Program-made: the position numbers and the translations under genes
The notes under the pieces: generated by a model
Told to the model about the DNA's origin: nothing
Database searches by the model: none
Seen by the model: the letters and a program-made list of their open reading frames with translations, nothing else
Shown here: positions 26,703-35,801 of the stretch, in pieces
Position numbering within the stretch: position 1 is the first letter of the stretch
How the letters are laid out: every line of letters begins with the position of its first letter
Source: Streptomyces sclerotialus
GTDB taxonomy: Bacteria; Actinomycetota; Actinomycetes; Streptomycetales; Streptomycetaceae
DNA length: 64,000 bases
Assembly: GCA_000719105.1 (NCBI GenBank)
Contig: JODX01000003.1
Coordinates: 124,001-188,000 of the forward strand
Direction: 5' to 3'

Positions 26703-27578
26703 TCAGCTCTGCTCGAAGCCCTTCATCATCTCCGCCAGGTCCGTGGTCTCCTTGGCGGGCGGCGCCTCGACGGTCACCGACTCGTTGACGCCGAGGAAGG
26801 TGATGGTCATGTCGAGCGGGCCCTTGGTGCCCTCGCCCTGCATCCGGAACTGCTTGGTCTGGTCCTTGCCGTCGATCCATATGTGCATCGTCAGGGTCTC
26901 GACGCCCATGGCCTCGTACTGCTCGACCGCCTTCTCCCGCTGCTCGCGGGTCTCCTTGTCCTCGTCCTTCAGGGACTCGCGGAACCGGTCGAGGGTGACC
27001 GTGCCCTTGTAGTGGGTGGTCTTCACGCCGTCGACGGTCTCGGTCCCGACCTTCGTGACGTCGTCGGACCCGGTCAGCAGGGTGGCATCCTGGGCCGGAT
27101 TCTTGTTCGCCTGGGAGGCGAGCGCCTCGGAACCCAGCGCCTCGCCCTCCTTGCCCAGGTCGGACAGGTCGAACTTGATCCAGCTCTTGCCGTCCATCTG
27201 CTGGGCCGCCGCGGCGCCGCCGCCGATGTACATGGCCTCGTCCACGAGGCGGATCTCGGCGGTGCCGCCGGCCTCCTGGTCGAGGGCCGTCATCTTCATG
27301 TCCATGGCCACGGTGGGCTCCATGCGCATACGGGCCTCGGCCTTGAAGCGCCCCTCCTCCGGGGACCGGCCGTTCATACGGAAGTGCAGGGAGGTGATCT
27401 CCTCCGCGTTCTCCGCCGCCTTGGCCACGGCCGCGGCCGGGGACACCGCCGCCGATCCGCCCTCGGAGTCACTGGCGCCGTCCGAGCCGCAGCCGACGGC
27501 CCCGCCACCGAGCAGCAGCGCGGCGAGCGCCGCACCCGTGGCCCGATGCCGCAGGGAACCGCGCACAGAGAACCCCAT
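26703..27578 (-). CDS. Putative lipoprotein, LolA/LppX-like fold (paralogue 1)
   Basis: A 291-residue predicted lipoprotein. The signal peptide ends in [10 protein letters not shown] with lipidated Cys30; a Ser/Gly-rich linker follows. The body (HFRMNGRS..., [49 protein letters not shown]) resembles the half-barrel fold of LolA/LppX-type proteins that bind lipids, but the ligand is unknown. It is paralogous to the upstream gene 170 bases away: both contain WIK(F/Y)D, a conserved T-V-x-G-x-x-(T/A)-x-(H/R)-Y-x-GT(V) block and IWID. ATG 27578 has GGGGGG upstream. Confidence 0.72.
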   Translation of the reverse strand: MGFSVRGSLRHRATGAALAALLLGGGAVGCGSDGASDSEGGSAAVSPAAAVAKAAENAEEITSLHFRMNGRSPEEGRFKAEARMRMEPTVAMDMKMTALDQEAGGTAEIRLVDEAMYIGGGAAAAQQMDGKSWIKFDLSDLGKEGEALGSEALASQANKNPAQDATLLTGSDDVTKVGTETVDGVKTTHYKGTVTLDRFRESLKDEDKETREQREKAVEQYEAMGVETLTMHIWIDGKDQTKQFRMQGEGTKGPLDMTITFLGVNESVTVEAPPAKETTDLAEMMKGFEQS

Positions 27579-27748
27579 GAATCCCCCCAGGGAACAAATG
27601 ATCAACGCACAGGAAGACTGCGAGCCTATCCCAGGAGGAATCGTCTGTCCCCGGAGTTTGCGGAGCCCCCGCATGGCCCACCCCACACGGTCGGCGACAC
27701 GCACCACAGGTCTGCCGCACACACCCCGGCCGGCAGGCGAGCGGGCCG

Positions 27749-28639
27749 TTACGCCGCCGGCCGGCTCCGGAGCAGTTCGGTGAAGTCCACCGTGTCGCCC
27801 GCCGGAGGCTGCTTCGCCGAGACCTCGACGCCGTAGTCGCTGTAGTACGCGGTCTGCGACAACGTGCCGGACGTCGTCTCGCCCTTCTCGACCTTCTTCA
27901 CGAGCAGATCGTCCTCGTCGATCCAGATGTCGACGGTCTCCGTGGTGATCCCGGCCTGCTCCAGCTGCTTCTTCAGGTCGGCCAGCTGACTCTTGGTGAG
28001 CTCGGAGTTCCCGGCCGCTAGGTCGGCGACCTCGACGGTGCCGGAGTAGCGCGTGGCCCGCTGCCCGCGCACGGTCTCCTCGCCGACCTTCTGCACATCG
28101 CCCGAGGCGAGCAGGAGCTTCACCGACTGGTTGGGGGTGGTGTTCTGCATCTGGTCCTTCAGATACGCCCCCGAGCCGCCGGCCGCGTCCGCCAGGGCGT
28201 CGTAGTCGTACTTGATCCAGTGCCTGCCGCCCACCTGCTCGGCGAACGCGTCGCCCATCTTCGCGTAGTACGCGTCCGGCAGATAGCGGGCCTCCATCGA
28301 GGTACTGCCCAGCTGCCGCATCTGGTCGGCCATCCGGCCACCCGTGTACTCGATCTCCATCGTGCCGGTGTAGCCGTCGGCCCAGTCCAGAGCGCCGTCG
28401 GCCGTCATGGACATCATGCTGCCCATCGTGGTCGTGGACTTCACCCGCGCGGAGTCGGCCCCGCTCGTGGACCGGTCCGCCAGGCGCAGGGCGGCGACCG
28501 GGGCGATCGCGGATCGGCCCTTCTGGGCCGACCTGTCGCCGGTCCCCTCCGCATCCGGGGAGCCGCAGGCCGCCACTCCTGTCAGCGCGGTCACCGCCGC
28601 GATCGACACGGCCACCCGCCGCACGGTGCTGCTCGTCAT
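27749..28639 (-). CDS. Putative lipoprotein, LolA/LppX-like fold (paralogue 2)
   Basis: A 296-residue predicted lipoprotein with lipobox TGVAAC (Cys25). Shared blocks with the downstream gene ([49 protein letters not shown]) show a tandem duplication that has diverged strongly. It may be co-transcribed with its paralogue. Function unknown; an envelope lipid- or sterol-handling role is only a guess from the fold. Confidence 0.72.
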   Translation of the reverse strand: MTSSTVRRVAVSIAAVTALTGVAACGSPDAEGTGDRSAQKGRSAIAPVAALRLADRSTSGADSARVKSTTTMGSMMSMTADGALDWADGYTGTMEIEYTGGRMADQMRQLGSTSMEARYLPDAYYAKMGDAFAEQVGGRHWIKYDYDALADAAGGSGAYLKDQMQNTTPNQSVKLLLASGDVQKVGEETVRGQRATRYSGTVEVADLAAGNSELTKSQLADLKKQLEQAGITTETVDIWIDEDDLLVKKVEKGETTSGTLSQTAYYSDYGVEVSAKQPPAGDTVDFTELLRSRPAA

Positions 28640-28735
28640 CGTCCCTACCCCCAGACTCTCGGTGCCCGCACGCTAGCGGAGGACACCGACAGTGGGGTCC
28701 CCGTTCCCGAAGCATTCCCACAGAAACAGAAACGG

Positions 28736-28774
28736 GGACGGGCCCCGCACCTCGAAAGGCTGCGGGGCCCGTCC
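28736..28774 (-). terminator. Terminator after rplA
   Basis: A 14-bp perfect stem (GGACGGGCCCCGCA / TGCGGGGCCCGTCC) closed by a smaller CCT-CGAA-AGG hairpin, 40 bases past the rplA stop. Confidence 0.85.
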
Positions 28775-28814
28775 TCGTGACGCGTACGCGACGCGGCTAC
28801 CGGTGAGCGTCGGC

Positions 28815-29540
28815 TCAGACGGCGGCCGGGTCCTCCTCGGTGAGGAGGTTGCGGGTGCGGTTCGAGTCGACCGGAATGCCGGGGCCCATCGTGGTGGTGA
28901 TGGCGGCCTTCTTGATGTAGCGACCCTTGGCGGCGGACGGCTTCAGACGGAGGATCTCCTCCAGCGCGGCGCCGTAGTTCTCCACCAGCTTGGCGTCGTC
29001 GAAGGACACCTTGCCGATGATGAAGTGCAGGTTCGAGTGCTTGTCGACGCGGAACTCGATCTTGCCGCCCTTGATGTCGGTGACGGCCTTGGCGACGTCG
29101 GGGGTGACGGTGCCGGTCTTCGGGTTCGGCATCAGACCACGCGGACCGAGCACGCGGCCGAGGCGGCCGACCTTGCCCATGAGGTCCGGGGTGGCGACGA
29201 CGGCGTCGAAGTCCAGACGGCCCTTCGACACCTCGTCGATGAGCTCGTCGGCGCCGACGATGTCGGCGCCCGCGGCACGAGCGGCCTCGGCACGGTCACC
29301 GGTCGCGAAGACCAGGACCCGGGCGGTCTTACCGGTGCCGTGCGGGAGGTTCACGGTGCCACGGACCATCTGGTCGGCCTTGCGCGGGTCGACGCCCAGA
29401 CGGAAGGCGACCTCGACGGTGCCGTCGAACTTGGTCGTGGAGGTCTCCTTGGCGAGACGGACGGCCTCGAGCGGGGCGTACAGCTTCTCCCGGTCGATCT
29501 TGGCGTCCGCAGCGCGGAGAGCCTTGCTGCGCTTGCTCAC
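28815..29540 (-). CDS. rplA: 50S ribosomal protein L1
   Basis: A 241-residue L1, the mobile L1-stalk protein that helps release E-site tRNA. The rRNA-binding motif [15 protein letters not shown] and the C-terminal TMGPGIPVD are intact. I place the start at GTG 29540 ([16 protein letters not shown]) with AGGAGC seven bases upstream. It follows rplK by 103 bases; L1 often represses this pair. Confidence 0.97.
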   Translation of the reverse strand: MSKRSKALRAADAKIDREKLYAPLEAVRLAKETSTTKFDGTVEVAFRLGVDPRKADQMVRGTVNLPHGTGKTARVLVFATGDRAEAARAAGADIVGADELIDEVSKGRLDFDAVVATPDLMGKVGRLGRVLGPRGLMPNPKTGTVTPDVAKAVTDIKGGKIEFRVDKHSNLHFIIGKVSFDDAKLVENYGAALEEILRLKPSAAKGRYIKKAAITTTMGPGIPVDSNRTRNLLTEEDPAAV

Positions 29541-29643
29541 AACTGCTCCTGTGGGTTCTGAAAGGAGGCGTGGTACGGGCCGAGCAGGCCCTGCCACGTG
29601 CGGCTGCTCGTACGGCAGCTGCATGGTTCTACGAAGGTGGGGA

Positions 29644-30078
29644 TCAGCCCTCGACCGTGACGCCCATGGAACGCGCGGTGCCGGCGATGATCTTCGCGGC
29701 GGCGTCCAGGTCGTTGGCGTTGAGGTCGGGCAGCTTGGTCTGGGCGATCTCGCGGACCTGCGCCTCGGTGATCTTGGCGACCTTGGTCTTGTGCGGCTCG
29801 CCCGAGCCCTTCTCCACGCCCGCGGCCTTGAGGATCATCTTCGCGGCCGGCGGGGTCTTGGTGATGAAGGTGAAGGAACGGTCCTCGTAGACCGTGATCT
29901 CCACCGGGATGACCCAACCGCGCTGCGACTCGGTCGCGGCGTTGTAGGCCTTGCAGAACTCCATGATGTTGACGCCGTGCTGACCCAGCGCCGGGCCGAC
30001 CGGCGGAGCCGGGTTGGCGGCGCCGGCCTGGATCTGGAGCTTGATGAGCCCCGTGACCTTCTTCTTCTTGGGAGGCAT
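29644..30078 (-). CDS. rplK: 50S ribosomal protein L11
   Basis: A 144-residue L11 from the GTPase-associated centre. It has the Pro-rich N-terminal domain ([20 protein letters not shown]), where thiopeptides bind with 23S rRNA, and the RNA-binding C-terminal domain ending [12 protein letters not shown]. The conserved Pro residues changed in thiostrepton resistance look wild type. A terminator-like hairpin separates it from nusG. Confidence 0.98.
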   Translation of the reverse strand: MPPKKKKVTGLIKLQIQAGAANPAPPVGPALGQHGVNIMEFCKAYNAATESQRGWVIPVEITVYEDRSFTFITKTPPAAKMILKAAGVEKGSGEPHKTKVAKITEAQVREIAQTKLPDLNANDLDAAAKIIAGTARSMGVTVEG

Positions 30079-30187
30079 TGCTCTCTCCGGGTCCTAGTGA
30101 GAGTTTTCAGCCCGCTCATCCGAATCCATCCGGATGGAGGCATACCGCACAACGATAACGGGTATCCATGCGCGGCCAAAAACCGAG

Positions 30188-30222
30188 CAGGTCAGACCGG
30201 CTGTGGCAGCCGCTCTGACCTG
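30188..30222 (-). terminator. Hairpin between nusG and rplK
   Basis: A 16-bp stem with one mismatch (CAGGTCAGACCGGCTG / CAGCCGCTCTGACCTG), loop TGG, 36 bases past the nusG stop. It would separate secE-nusG from rplK-rplA, which then need their own start within 30079-30187. Confidence 0.75.
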
Positions 30223-30258
30223 GTCGGAGGCGTGTGGTCCAGAGGTACCGAGTACGAC

Positions 30259-31110
30259 TCAGTTCTTCTGGATCTGGTCGAAGCTCAGCTCGACCGGCGT
30301 CTCGCGGCCGAAGATCTCGACGAGGCCCTTGACCTTCTTCGAGTCGGCGTTGATCTCGTTGATGGTCGCCTGCAGCGTGGCGAACGGGCCGTCGGTGACG
30401 GTGACCGAGTCGCCGACCTCGAAGTCCAGCACCTGGACCTCGACCTTGCGCTGCGGCGCCGGCTTGCCCTCGGCCTCGGCGGCCTCGCGGGCGGCCTTCT
30501 CCTCGGCCTCCGGGGCGAGCATCTTCACGATCTCGTCGAGGGAGAGCGGGTACGGGTCGTAGGCGTTGCCCACGAAGCCCGTGACGCCGGGCGTGTTGCG
30601 GACGACGCCCCAGGACTCGTTCGTCAGATCCATGCGGACGAGCACGTAACCGGGCAGCTTGTTCTGCCGGACGGTCTTGCGCTCACCGTTCTTGATCTGG
30701 ACGATCTCCTCCTCGGGGACCTCCGCCTGGTAGATGAAGTCCTCGACGTTCAGGGAGACGGCGCGCTGCTCCAGGTTGGCCTTCACGCGCTTCTCGTAAC
30801 CGGCGTACGTGTGGATGACGTACCACTCGCCGGGCAGGGTGCGCAGCTCCTCGCGCAGGGCGGCCACGGGGTCGACGGGCTCGGACGGCTCCTCGGCCTC
30901 GACCTCGGTCTCCGCCTCGTCGTCGCCCTCGTCCTCGTCTTCGTCCACGACGTTCACGGCAGCCTCTTCGGCGGGCTCCCCGGCGGCGTCGTCCGCAGCC
31001 TCGGCCTCGTCGACCACGTCCGCGCCCTCGAGGATGTCGAGCTCGTCGTCCACGGACTCGACATCATCCCCGCGAGGCTCCATGGCGTCGTTCACGTTGG
31101 GGTCAGACAC
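30259..31110 (-). CDS. nusG: Transcription elongation/termination factor NusG
   Basis: A 283-residue NusG. The NGN domain (~92-210: [20 protein letters not shown]) binds RNA polymerase beta', and the C-terminal KOW domain ([18 protein letters not shown]) binds Rho or S10. About 90 acidic residues precede the NGN domain, rich in Asp/Glu, a long extension common in actinobacteria. GTG 31110 is the start. It lies 77 bases after secE. Confidence 0.96.
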   Translation of the reverse strand: MSDPNVNDAMEPRGDDVESVDDELDILEGADVVDEAEAADDAAGEPAEEAAVNVVDEDEDEGDDEAETEVEAEEPSEPVDPVAALREELRTLPGEWYVIHTYAGYEKRVKANLEQRAVSLNVEDFIYQAEVPEEEIVQIKNGERKTVRQNKLPGYVLVRMDLTNESWGVVRNTPGVTGFVGNAYDPYPLSLDEIVKMLAPEAEEKAAREAAEAEGKPAPQRKVEVQVLDFEVGDSVTVTDGPFATLQATINEINADSKKVKGLVEIFGRETPVELSFDQIQKN

Positions 31111-31187
31111 GGTGGCTGCTTCTTCCTCGATACATGGGGGTGGAACACGCGAAAGGGGCGCCGGGAACGGCGCCCTTCGCTTTCGGC

Positions 31188-31475
31188 TCAGCCGAAGACG
31201 TACTTGGCGGCCTTGTCGAGTCCGAAGTCAATCACAGTCACCAGGCCGATCATGATGACCACGAAGATGATGACCACGGTCGTGTACGTCGTCAGCTGCG
31301 AACGGGTGGGCCAGACGACCTTGCGGAGCTCCGCGACGATCTGGCGGTAGAACAGCGCCAGACGCTTCAGCGGGCCCTTCTTGGCGCGCTTGCCGCCCTT
31401 GCGGGTCTTCTTCTTGGACTCCGGCGCCTCGTCCTCGGCATCAGGCATGTCGATGGAGCCCACGGCGTCCGTCAC
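31188..31475 (-). CDS. secE: Preprotein translocase subunit SecE
   Basis: A 95-residue SecE with a basic cytoplasmic N-terminus, the conserved amphipathic helix ([20 protein letters not shown]) and one membrane helix ([20 protein letters not shown]). It clamps SecY in the translocon. The start is GTG 31475. It lies between tRNA-Trp and nusG, the classic actinobacterial order. Confidence 0.95.
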   Translation of the reverse strand: MTDAVGSIDMPDAEDEAPESKKKTRKGGKRAKKGPLKRLALFYRQIVAELRKVVWPTRSQLTTYTTVVIIFVVIMIGLVTVIDFGLDKAAKYVFG

Positions 31476-31583
31476 TCGTCCTCACCTGATTCCGGGTCGT
31501 GGCCGTGCCGCGCCCGGTCTGAGCCGCACGGCGGTGCATTGCTGTACGTACATGCGCACACATCCTGGCGAAGGTGTGTGTAG

Positions 31584-31656
31584 CAGGGCCGGAGGGACTT
31601 GAACCCCCAACCGCTGGTTTTGGAGACCAGTGCTCTACCAATTGAGCTACGACCCT
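31584..31656 (-). tRNA. tRNA-Trp (CCA)
   Basis: A 73-base cloverleaf on the minus strand: acceptor AGGGTCG pairs with CGGCCCT, discriminator G, D-arm GCTC...GAGC, anticodon stem CTGGT/ACCAG with loop CTCCAAA (anticodon CCA), and T-arm with GTTCAAG. CCA is not encoded. It lies directly upstream of secE. Confidence 0.95.
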
Positions 31657-31743
31657 TTGTGGTTCCTCCCCAACGTACCGCATCCGCCCGGATGCTCGGT
31701 GTGCACCCGATGAGTACGGCCGCTGTGAGGCCAACGAGGTGAG

Positions 31744-31773
31744 AGTGTACGTGGTCCGGGCCCGGTCGTCGAA
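31744..31773 (-). promoter_or_regulatory. Candidate promoter for tRNA-Trp-secE-nusG
   Basis: Minus strand TTCGAC (31773-31768), 18 bases, TACACT (31749-31744), about 88 bases before the tRNA. It is back-to-back with the aspC gene. Confidence 0.5.
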
Positions 31774-31908
31774 CAGAAAATGACGGTCCGGGCTCCGCCG
31801 GCCGAAGATCGGCTGGTGGTCCGCCGTCGCACGGACGGTTGTCCGGCCGGTGTTCAGTCTGTGAAACCCGTGTGCCGGGGGTATTTCCGGTCTGGAACGA
31901 TGGGTGCC

Positions 31909-33135
31909 ATGAGCGCTGCAACCCCTCCCACCGAGCGCCGGGTCTCCGCCCGAATCGGCGCGATCTCCGAGTCCGCCACCCTCGCCGTGGACGCCAAGGC
32001 CAAGGCCCTGAAGGCCGCCGGGCGTCCGGTGATCGGCTTCGGTGCCGGTGAGCCCGACTTCCCGACTCCGGACTACATCGTCGAGGCCGCCGTAGAGGCC
32101 TGCAGGAACCCCAAGTACCACCGCTACACGCCGGCGGGCGGTCTGCCCGAGCTGAAGGCCGCGATCGCCGCGAAGACGCTGCGCGACTCGGGCTACGAGG
32201 TCGAGACCTCCCAGATCCTGGTCACCAACGGCGGCAAGCAGGCCATCTACGAGGCCTTCGCCGCGATCCTCGACCCGGGCGACGAGGTCATCGTCCCGGC
32301 GCCGTACTGGACGACGTACCCGGAGTCGATCCGCCTCGCCGGCGGTGTCCCGGTGGAGGTCGTCGCCGACGAGACCACCGGCTACCGGGTCTCGGTCGAG
32401 CAGCTGGAGGCCGCGCGCACCGAGAAGACCAAGGTCGTCCTCTTCGTCTCCCCCTCGAACCCGACCGGCGCCGTCTACAGCGCCGAGGACGCCGAGGCGA
32501 TCGGCCGCTGGGCCGTCGAGCACGGCCTGTGGGTGCTGACGGACGAGATCTACGAGCACCTGGTGTACGGGGACGCGACGTTCACCTCGCTGCCCGCGAT
32601 CCTGCCGGAGCTGCGCGACAAGTGCATCGTGGTCAACGGTGTCGCCAAGACGTACGCCATGACCGGCTGGCGCGTGGGCTGGGTCATCGGCCCGAAGGAC
32701 GTCGTCAAGGCCGCGACGAACCTCCAGTCGCACGCCACGTCCAACGTCTCGAACGTCGCCCAGGCGGCCGCGATCGCCGCCGTCTCCGGCGATCTGACGG
32801 CCGTCGCCGAGATGCGCCAGGCCTTCGACCGCCGCCGCAGGACGATCGTGCGGATGCTGAACGAGATCGACGGCGTGGTCTGTCCGGAGCCCGAGGGCGC
32901 CTTCTACGCGTACCCCTCGGTCAAGGCGCTCATCGGCAAGGAGATCCGCGGCAAGCGCCCGCAGAGCTCCGTGGAGCTGGCCGCCCTGATCCTCGACGAG
33001 GTCGAGGTCGCGGTCGTCCCGGGCGAGGCCTTCGGCACGCCGGGGTATCTGCGGCTGTCGTACGCGCTCGGTGACGAGGACCTGGTCGAGGGCGTGAGCC
33101 GGATCCAGAAGCTGCTGGCGGAAGCGCGGGACTGA
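31909..33135 (+). CDS. aspC: Aspartate aminotransferase (PLP-dependent class I)
   Basis: A 408-residue fold-type I aminotransferase exchanging amino groups between aspartate and 2-oxoglutarate. It shows the phosphate-binding [13 protein letters not shown], the cofactor-contacting [11 protein letters not shown] and [10 protein letters not shown], the PLP lysine in [16 protein letters not shown], and the substrate Arg in [12 protein letters not shown] 31909 ([11 protein letters not shown]) is chosen; ATG 31900 is an alternative but leaves no room for a ribosome site. A strong hairpin follows the gene. Confidence 0.93.
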   Translation: MSAATPPTERRVSARIGAISESATLAVDAKAKALKAAGRPVIGFGAGEPDFPTPDYIVEAAVEACRNPKYHRYTPAGGLPELKAAIAAKTLRDSGYEVETSQILVTNGGKQAIYEAFAAILDPGDEVIVPAPYWTTYPESIRLAGGVPVEVVADETTGYRVSVEQLEAARTEKTKVVLFVSPSNPTGAVYSAEDAEAIGRWAVEHGLWVLTDEIYEHLVYGDATFTSLPAILPELRDKCIVVNGVAKTYAMTGWRVGWVIGPKDVVKAATNLQSHATSNVSNVAQAAAIAAVSGDLTAVAEMRQAFDRRRRTIVRMLNEIDGVVCPEPEGAFYAYPSVKALIGKEIRGKRPQSSVELAALILDEVEVAVVPGEAFGTPGYLRLSYALGDEDLVEGVSRIQKLLAEARD

Positions 33136-33173
33136 CGCCGCTCCGACGTTTTTGCGCCTCCGCGCGCGCATGC

Positions 33174-33209
33174 GGGCCGGAGTGCACTCAGGTGAGTGCA
33201 CTCCGGTCC
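33174..33209 (+). terminator. Terminator after aspC
   Basis: A 17-bp stem (GGGCCGGAGTGCACTCA / TGAGTGCACTCCGGTCC, one G-T pair) with a very short GG turn, 39 bases past the aspC stop and followed by TCGTTTTGTC. Confidence 0.85.
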
Positions 33210-33299
33210 GCTTCGTCGTTTTGTCGGGTCTTTGTGCGAACAAGAGCACGATCGGGGAAAGCGCTACCGGGGTGGCCGGACGTGGGGCAGGATCACGGA

Positions 33300-34346
33300 A
33301 TGGAGCACGTACGTGATGTCTCTGAACTGCCCAAGGCCCATCTCCACCTGCACTTCACCGGGTCCATGCGGCCGTCCACCCTCCTCGACCTCGCGGACAA
33401 GTACGGCGTACGGCTGCCCGACGCGCTGACCGACGCCCTGGCCGGCGGCGAGCCGCCGAGACTGCGGGCGACGGACGAGCGGGGCTGGTTCCGGTTCCAG
33501 CGCATGTACGACGCGGCGCGTTCCTGCCTCAGAGCGCCCGAGGACATCCAGCGGCTGGTGCGCGAGGCCGCCGAGGAGGACCTCCGGGACGGCTCCGGCT
33601 GGCTGGAGATCCAGGTCGACCCCACCTCGTACGCGCCCCGGCTGGGCGGGCTCATCCCGGCCCTGGAGATCATCCTGGACGCGGTGGAGACGGCGTCGCG
33701 CGAGACGGGTCTCGGGATGCGCGTCCTGGTCGCCGCCAACCGGATGAAGCACCCGCTGGACGCGCGGACGCTGGCCCGGCTGGCCGTGCGGTACCGGGAC
33801 CGCGGCATCGTCGGCTTCGGCCTCTCCAACGACGAGCGGCGGGGCATGGCGCGGGACTTCGACCGGGCCTTCCACATCGCGCGGGAGGGCGGGCTGATGT
33901 CCGCGCCGCACGGCGGCGAGCTGACCGGCCCGTCGTCGGTCCGCGACTGCCTGGACGACCTGCACGCCTCACGGATCGGGCACGGGGTGCGGGCGGCGGA
34001 GGATCCGCGGCTCCTCCAACGGCTGGCCGACCGGCAGATCACGTGCGAGGTGTGCCCGGCGTCGAACGTCGCCCTCGGCGTGTACGAGAAGCCGACGGAC
34101 GTGCCTCTGAGGACGCTGTTCGAGGCCGGGGTGCCGATGGCGCTGGGCGCGGACGACCCGCTGCTGTTCGGCTCGCGGCTGGCGGCCCAGTACGAGTTCG
34201 CGCGCCGGCACCACGCCTTCACGGACGCGGAGCTCGCCGAGCTCGCGCGGCAGTCGGTACGGGGCTCGGCGGCGCCGGAGGACGTCAAGCGGAAGCTGCT
34301 GGCCGGGGTCGACGACTGGCTGGTCGCGCCGGCCACCACCGCCTGA
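33300..34346 (+). CDS. Adenosine deaminase-like metallohydrolase
   Basis: A 348-residue member of the adenosine/AMP deaminase family. Zinc and catalytic residues are present: HLHLH near the N-terminus, HGGE in SAPHGGELTG, RIGHGV and the Asp pair in GADDPLLF. The first motif reads LHLHFTGS rather than the usual LHLDGS, so the substrate may not be plain adenosine. ATG 33300 has AGGA seven bases upstream. The gene stands alone after aspC. Confidence 0.82.
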   Translation: MEHVRDVSELPKAHLHLHFTGSMRPSTLLDLADKYGVRLPDALTDALAGGEPPRLRATDERGWFRFQRMYDAARSCLRAPEDIQRLVREAAEEDLRDGSGWLEIQVDPTSYAPRLGGLIPALEIILDAVETASRETGLGMRVLVAANRMKHPLDARTLARLAVRYRDRGIVGFGLSNDERRGMARDFDRAFHIAREGGLMSAPHGGELTGPSSVRDCLDDLHASRIGHGVRAAEDPRLLQRLADRQITCEVCPASNVALGVYEKPTDVPLRTLFEAGVPMALGADDPLLFGSRLAAQYEFARRHHAFTDAELAELARQSVRGSAAPEDVKRKLLAGVDDWLVAPATTA

Positions 34347-34369
34347 CGCCCCGCGCCCCCGCGCGCCGC

Positions 34370-35017
34370 TCACGACTGCCCCGGCTCCCCGGAATCCACG
34401 GGGTCCACGGGGTCCACGGGGTCCACGGAGATGCCGCGCAGAAGCGTACGGGCGAGTGCCGGGGCGAAGGTGTCGAGCGGCGGGCGTGCGCCTTCCTCCG
34501 TCGCGTCGTAGGCGAACGCGCGCTGTGCGCAGGCGCCCAGGAGCAGTGAGGCGGCCGCGAAGGTGTCGGCGGACGGGTGGACTCGGCCGGCGCCCTGTTC
34601 GGCGCGGAGGTATGCGGCCAGTCCCTGGATCGGCAGGTGCGGGCCCGTGCCCAGCTCCCGCATGGACTGCTCGTGCCGGCGTTTGAGCTGTGGCTCGGCG
34701 TACAGGGAGGCGGCGATCGGGAAGCTCTGCTCGTAGAAGAGGGCCGCCTGGCGGGCGATCTCCGTCAGGTTCTCCTCGACGTCGCGCCGCCCCGGCTCGG
34801 CCGTGAGCTCCTCCAGAAGGGGGCCCAGCCGGGGCAGCCGCTCCCGCAGCACATGGGTGAACAGCTCCTCCTTGCTCGTGAAGTACTTGTAGAGCGCGGC
34901 CTCAGAGCAGCCCGCCGCCTTGGCGATCTCCTTGGTGGTGGCCCGGGCGAGACCGACGGTGGCCATCAGTTCGTGGGCGGCGTCGAGGATGCGGACACGG
35001 GCGGGTCTCTGCTGCAC
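34370..35017 (-). CDS. TetR-family transcriptional regulator
   Basis: A 215-residue TetR protein. The N-terminal HTH region is RATTKEIAKAAGCSEAALYK then YFTSKEELF. The C-terminus ends in repeated PVD units made by a 9-base DNA repeat. The start is GTG 35017 with AGGGAG four bases upstream, which begins the protein at VQQRPARVRILDAA. Two operator-like sites lie between it and the divergent NAD-binding gene, which it probably controls. Confidence 0.85.
   Translation of the reverse strand: MQQRPARVRILDAAHELMATVGLARATTKEIAKAAGCSEAALYKYFTSKEELFTHVLRERLPRLGPLLEELTAEPGRRDVEENLTEIARQAALFYEQSFPIAASLYAEPQLKRRHEQSMRELGTGPHLPIQGLAAYLRAEQGAGRVHPSADTFAAASLLLGACAQRAFAYDATEEGARPPLDTFAPALARTLLRGISVDPVDPVDPVDSGEPGQS
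34395..34428. repeat. 9-bp tandem repeat at the end of the TetR gene
   Basis: TCCACGGGG is repeated 3.8 times. In the TetR frame each unit encodes Pro-Val-Asp. The repeat can change length without breaking the frame. Confidence 0.85.
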
Positions 35018-35048
35018 GGCGCTCCCTGCGAACGGACGGGGCTTGACG

Positions 35049-35105
35049 GTGAGTGAATGCTTACCCACTCTAGAGGCAAGCGAGGGTGAGTGAACACTTA
35101 CCCAC
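35049..35105. promoter_or_regulatory. Two direct copies of a 20-bp TetR operator-like site
   Basis: GTGAGTGAATGCTTACCCAC (35049-35068) and GTGAGTGAACACTTACCCAC (35086-35105) are direct copies 37 bases apart. Each has partial dyad symmetry (GTGAGTGA against GTGGGTAA). They fill the gap between the divergent TetR and NAD-binding genes, as expected for an autoregulated pair. Confidence 0.65.
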
Positions 35106-35132
35106 CTGGTTCCCGGCATGGAGGTGTGCGCC

Positions 35133-35765
35133 TTGAATCTCACGGTGTTCGGCGCGACGGGCGGAGTCGGCGGGGAGATCGTCCGGCAGGCACTGTCCTC
35201 GGGCCACCGGGTCACGGCCGTCGTCCGGGATCCGGCCCGGCTCGGCGTGACGGGCGAGGGCCTGGAAGTGGTCCGCGCCGATCTGGCGGATCCGGAGGCG
35301 CTGCGGCCCGCGGTGACCGGGAGGGATGCGGTCCTGTCCGGTCTCGGCGCCCGGTCGCGCAAGGACGCCGGGGTGACGGCCCGGCTGACCCGTACGGTGC
35401 TGCGCGCGATGGAAGCCGGGGGCGTACGGCGGCTCGTGGTCGTGAGCGCGGCCCCGCTCGCCACGCCGCCACACAACGACCCGCCCCTCGACCGCGCGGT
35501 GCGTGCGGTGGTGCGGGCGGCCCTCAAGGACGTCTACGCAGACCTGGCCGAGATGGAGGCCGAGCTGGTGCGCAGCGCCACGGACTGGACCTCGCTGCGC
35601 CCGCCCCGGCTCACGGACGGCCCGCTGACCGGCTCGTACCGCCGGGTCGTCGGCGGCATTCCGCGCAAGGGCCGCTTCCTGGCCCGGGCGGACGTGGCGC
35701 ACGCCATGCTGAGCGCGGTCGCGGACCCGGGGACGGTGAAGCAGACGGTCGGAGTGGCCTACTAG
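35133..35765 (+). CDS. NAD(P)-binding Rossmann protein (SDR-like, NmrA type)
   Basis: A 210-residue atypical short-chain dehydrogenase-like protein. The nucleotide loop FGATGGVGGEIV is near the N-terminus, followed by TAVVRDPARL. There is no classical YxxxK pair, so it may be a sensor or a reductase of unknown substrate. I prefer TTG 35133 because GGAGGTG lies eight bases upstream; ATG 35118 is in frame and possible but has no ribosome site. Confidence 0.78.
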   Translation: MNLTVFGATGGVGGEIVRQALSSGHRVTAVVRDPARLGVTGEGLEVVRADLADPEALRPAVTGRDAVLSGLGARSRKDAGVTARLTRTVLRAMEAGGVRRLVVVSAAPLATPPHNDPPLDRAVRAVVRAALKDVYADLAEMEAELVRSATDWTSLRPPRLTDGPLTGSYRRVVGGIPRKGRFLARADVAHAMLSAVADPGTVKQTVGVAY

Positions 35766-35801
35766 GCGCTCGCCGTGCGGGCTGGAGCGGAGGCGGGAGC
35801 C

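Noticed and set aside
34043..34549. Plus-strand frame over the end of the deaminase gene and the TetR gene
   Set aside because: Shifted frame of the deaminase followed by antisense of TetR, with the 9-bp repeat giving HGV units; no support.
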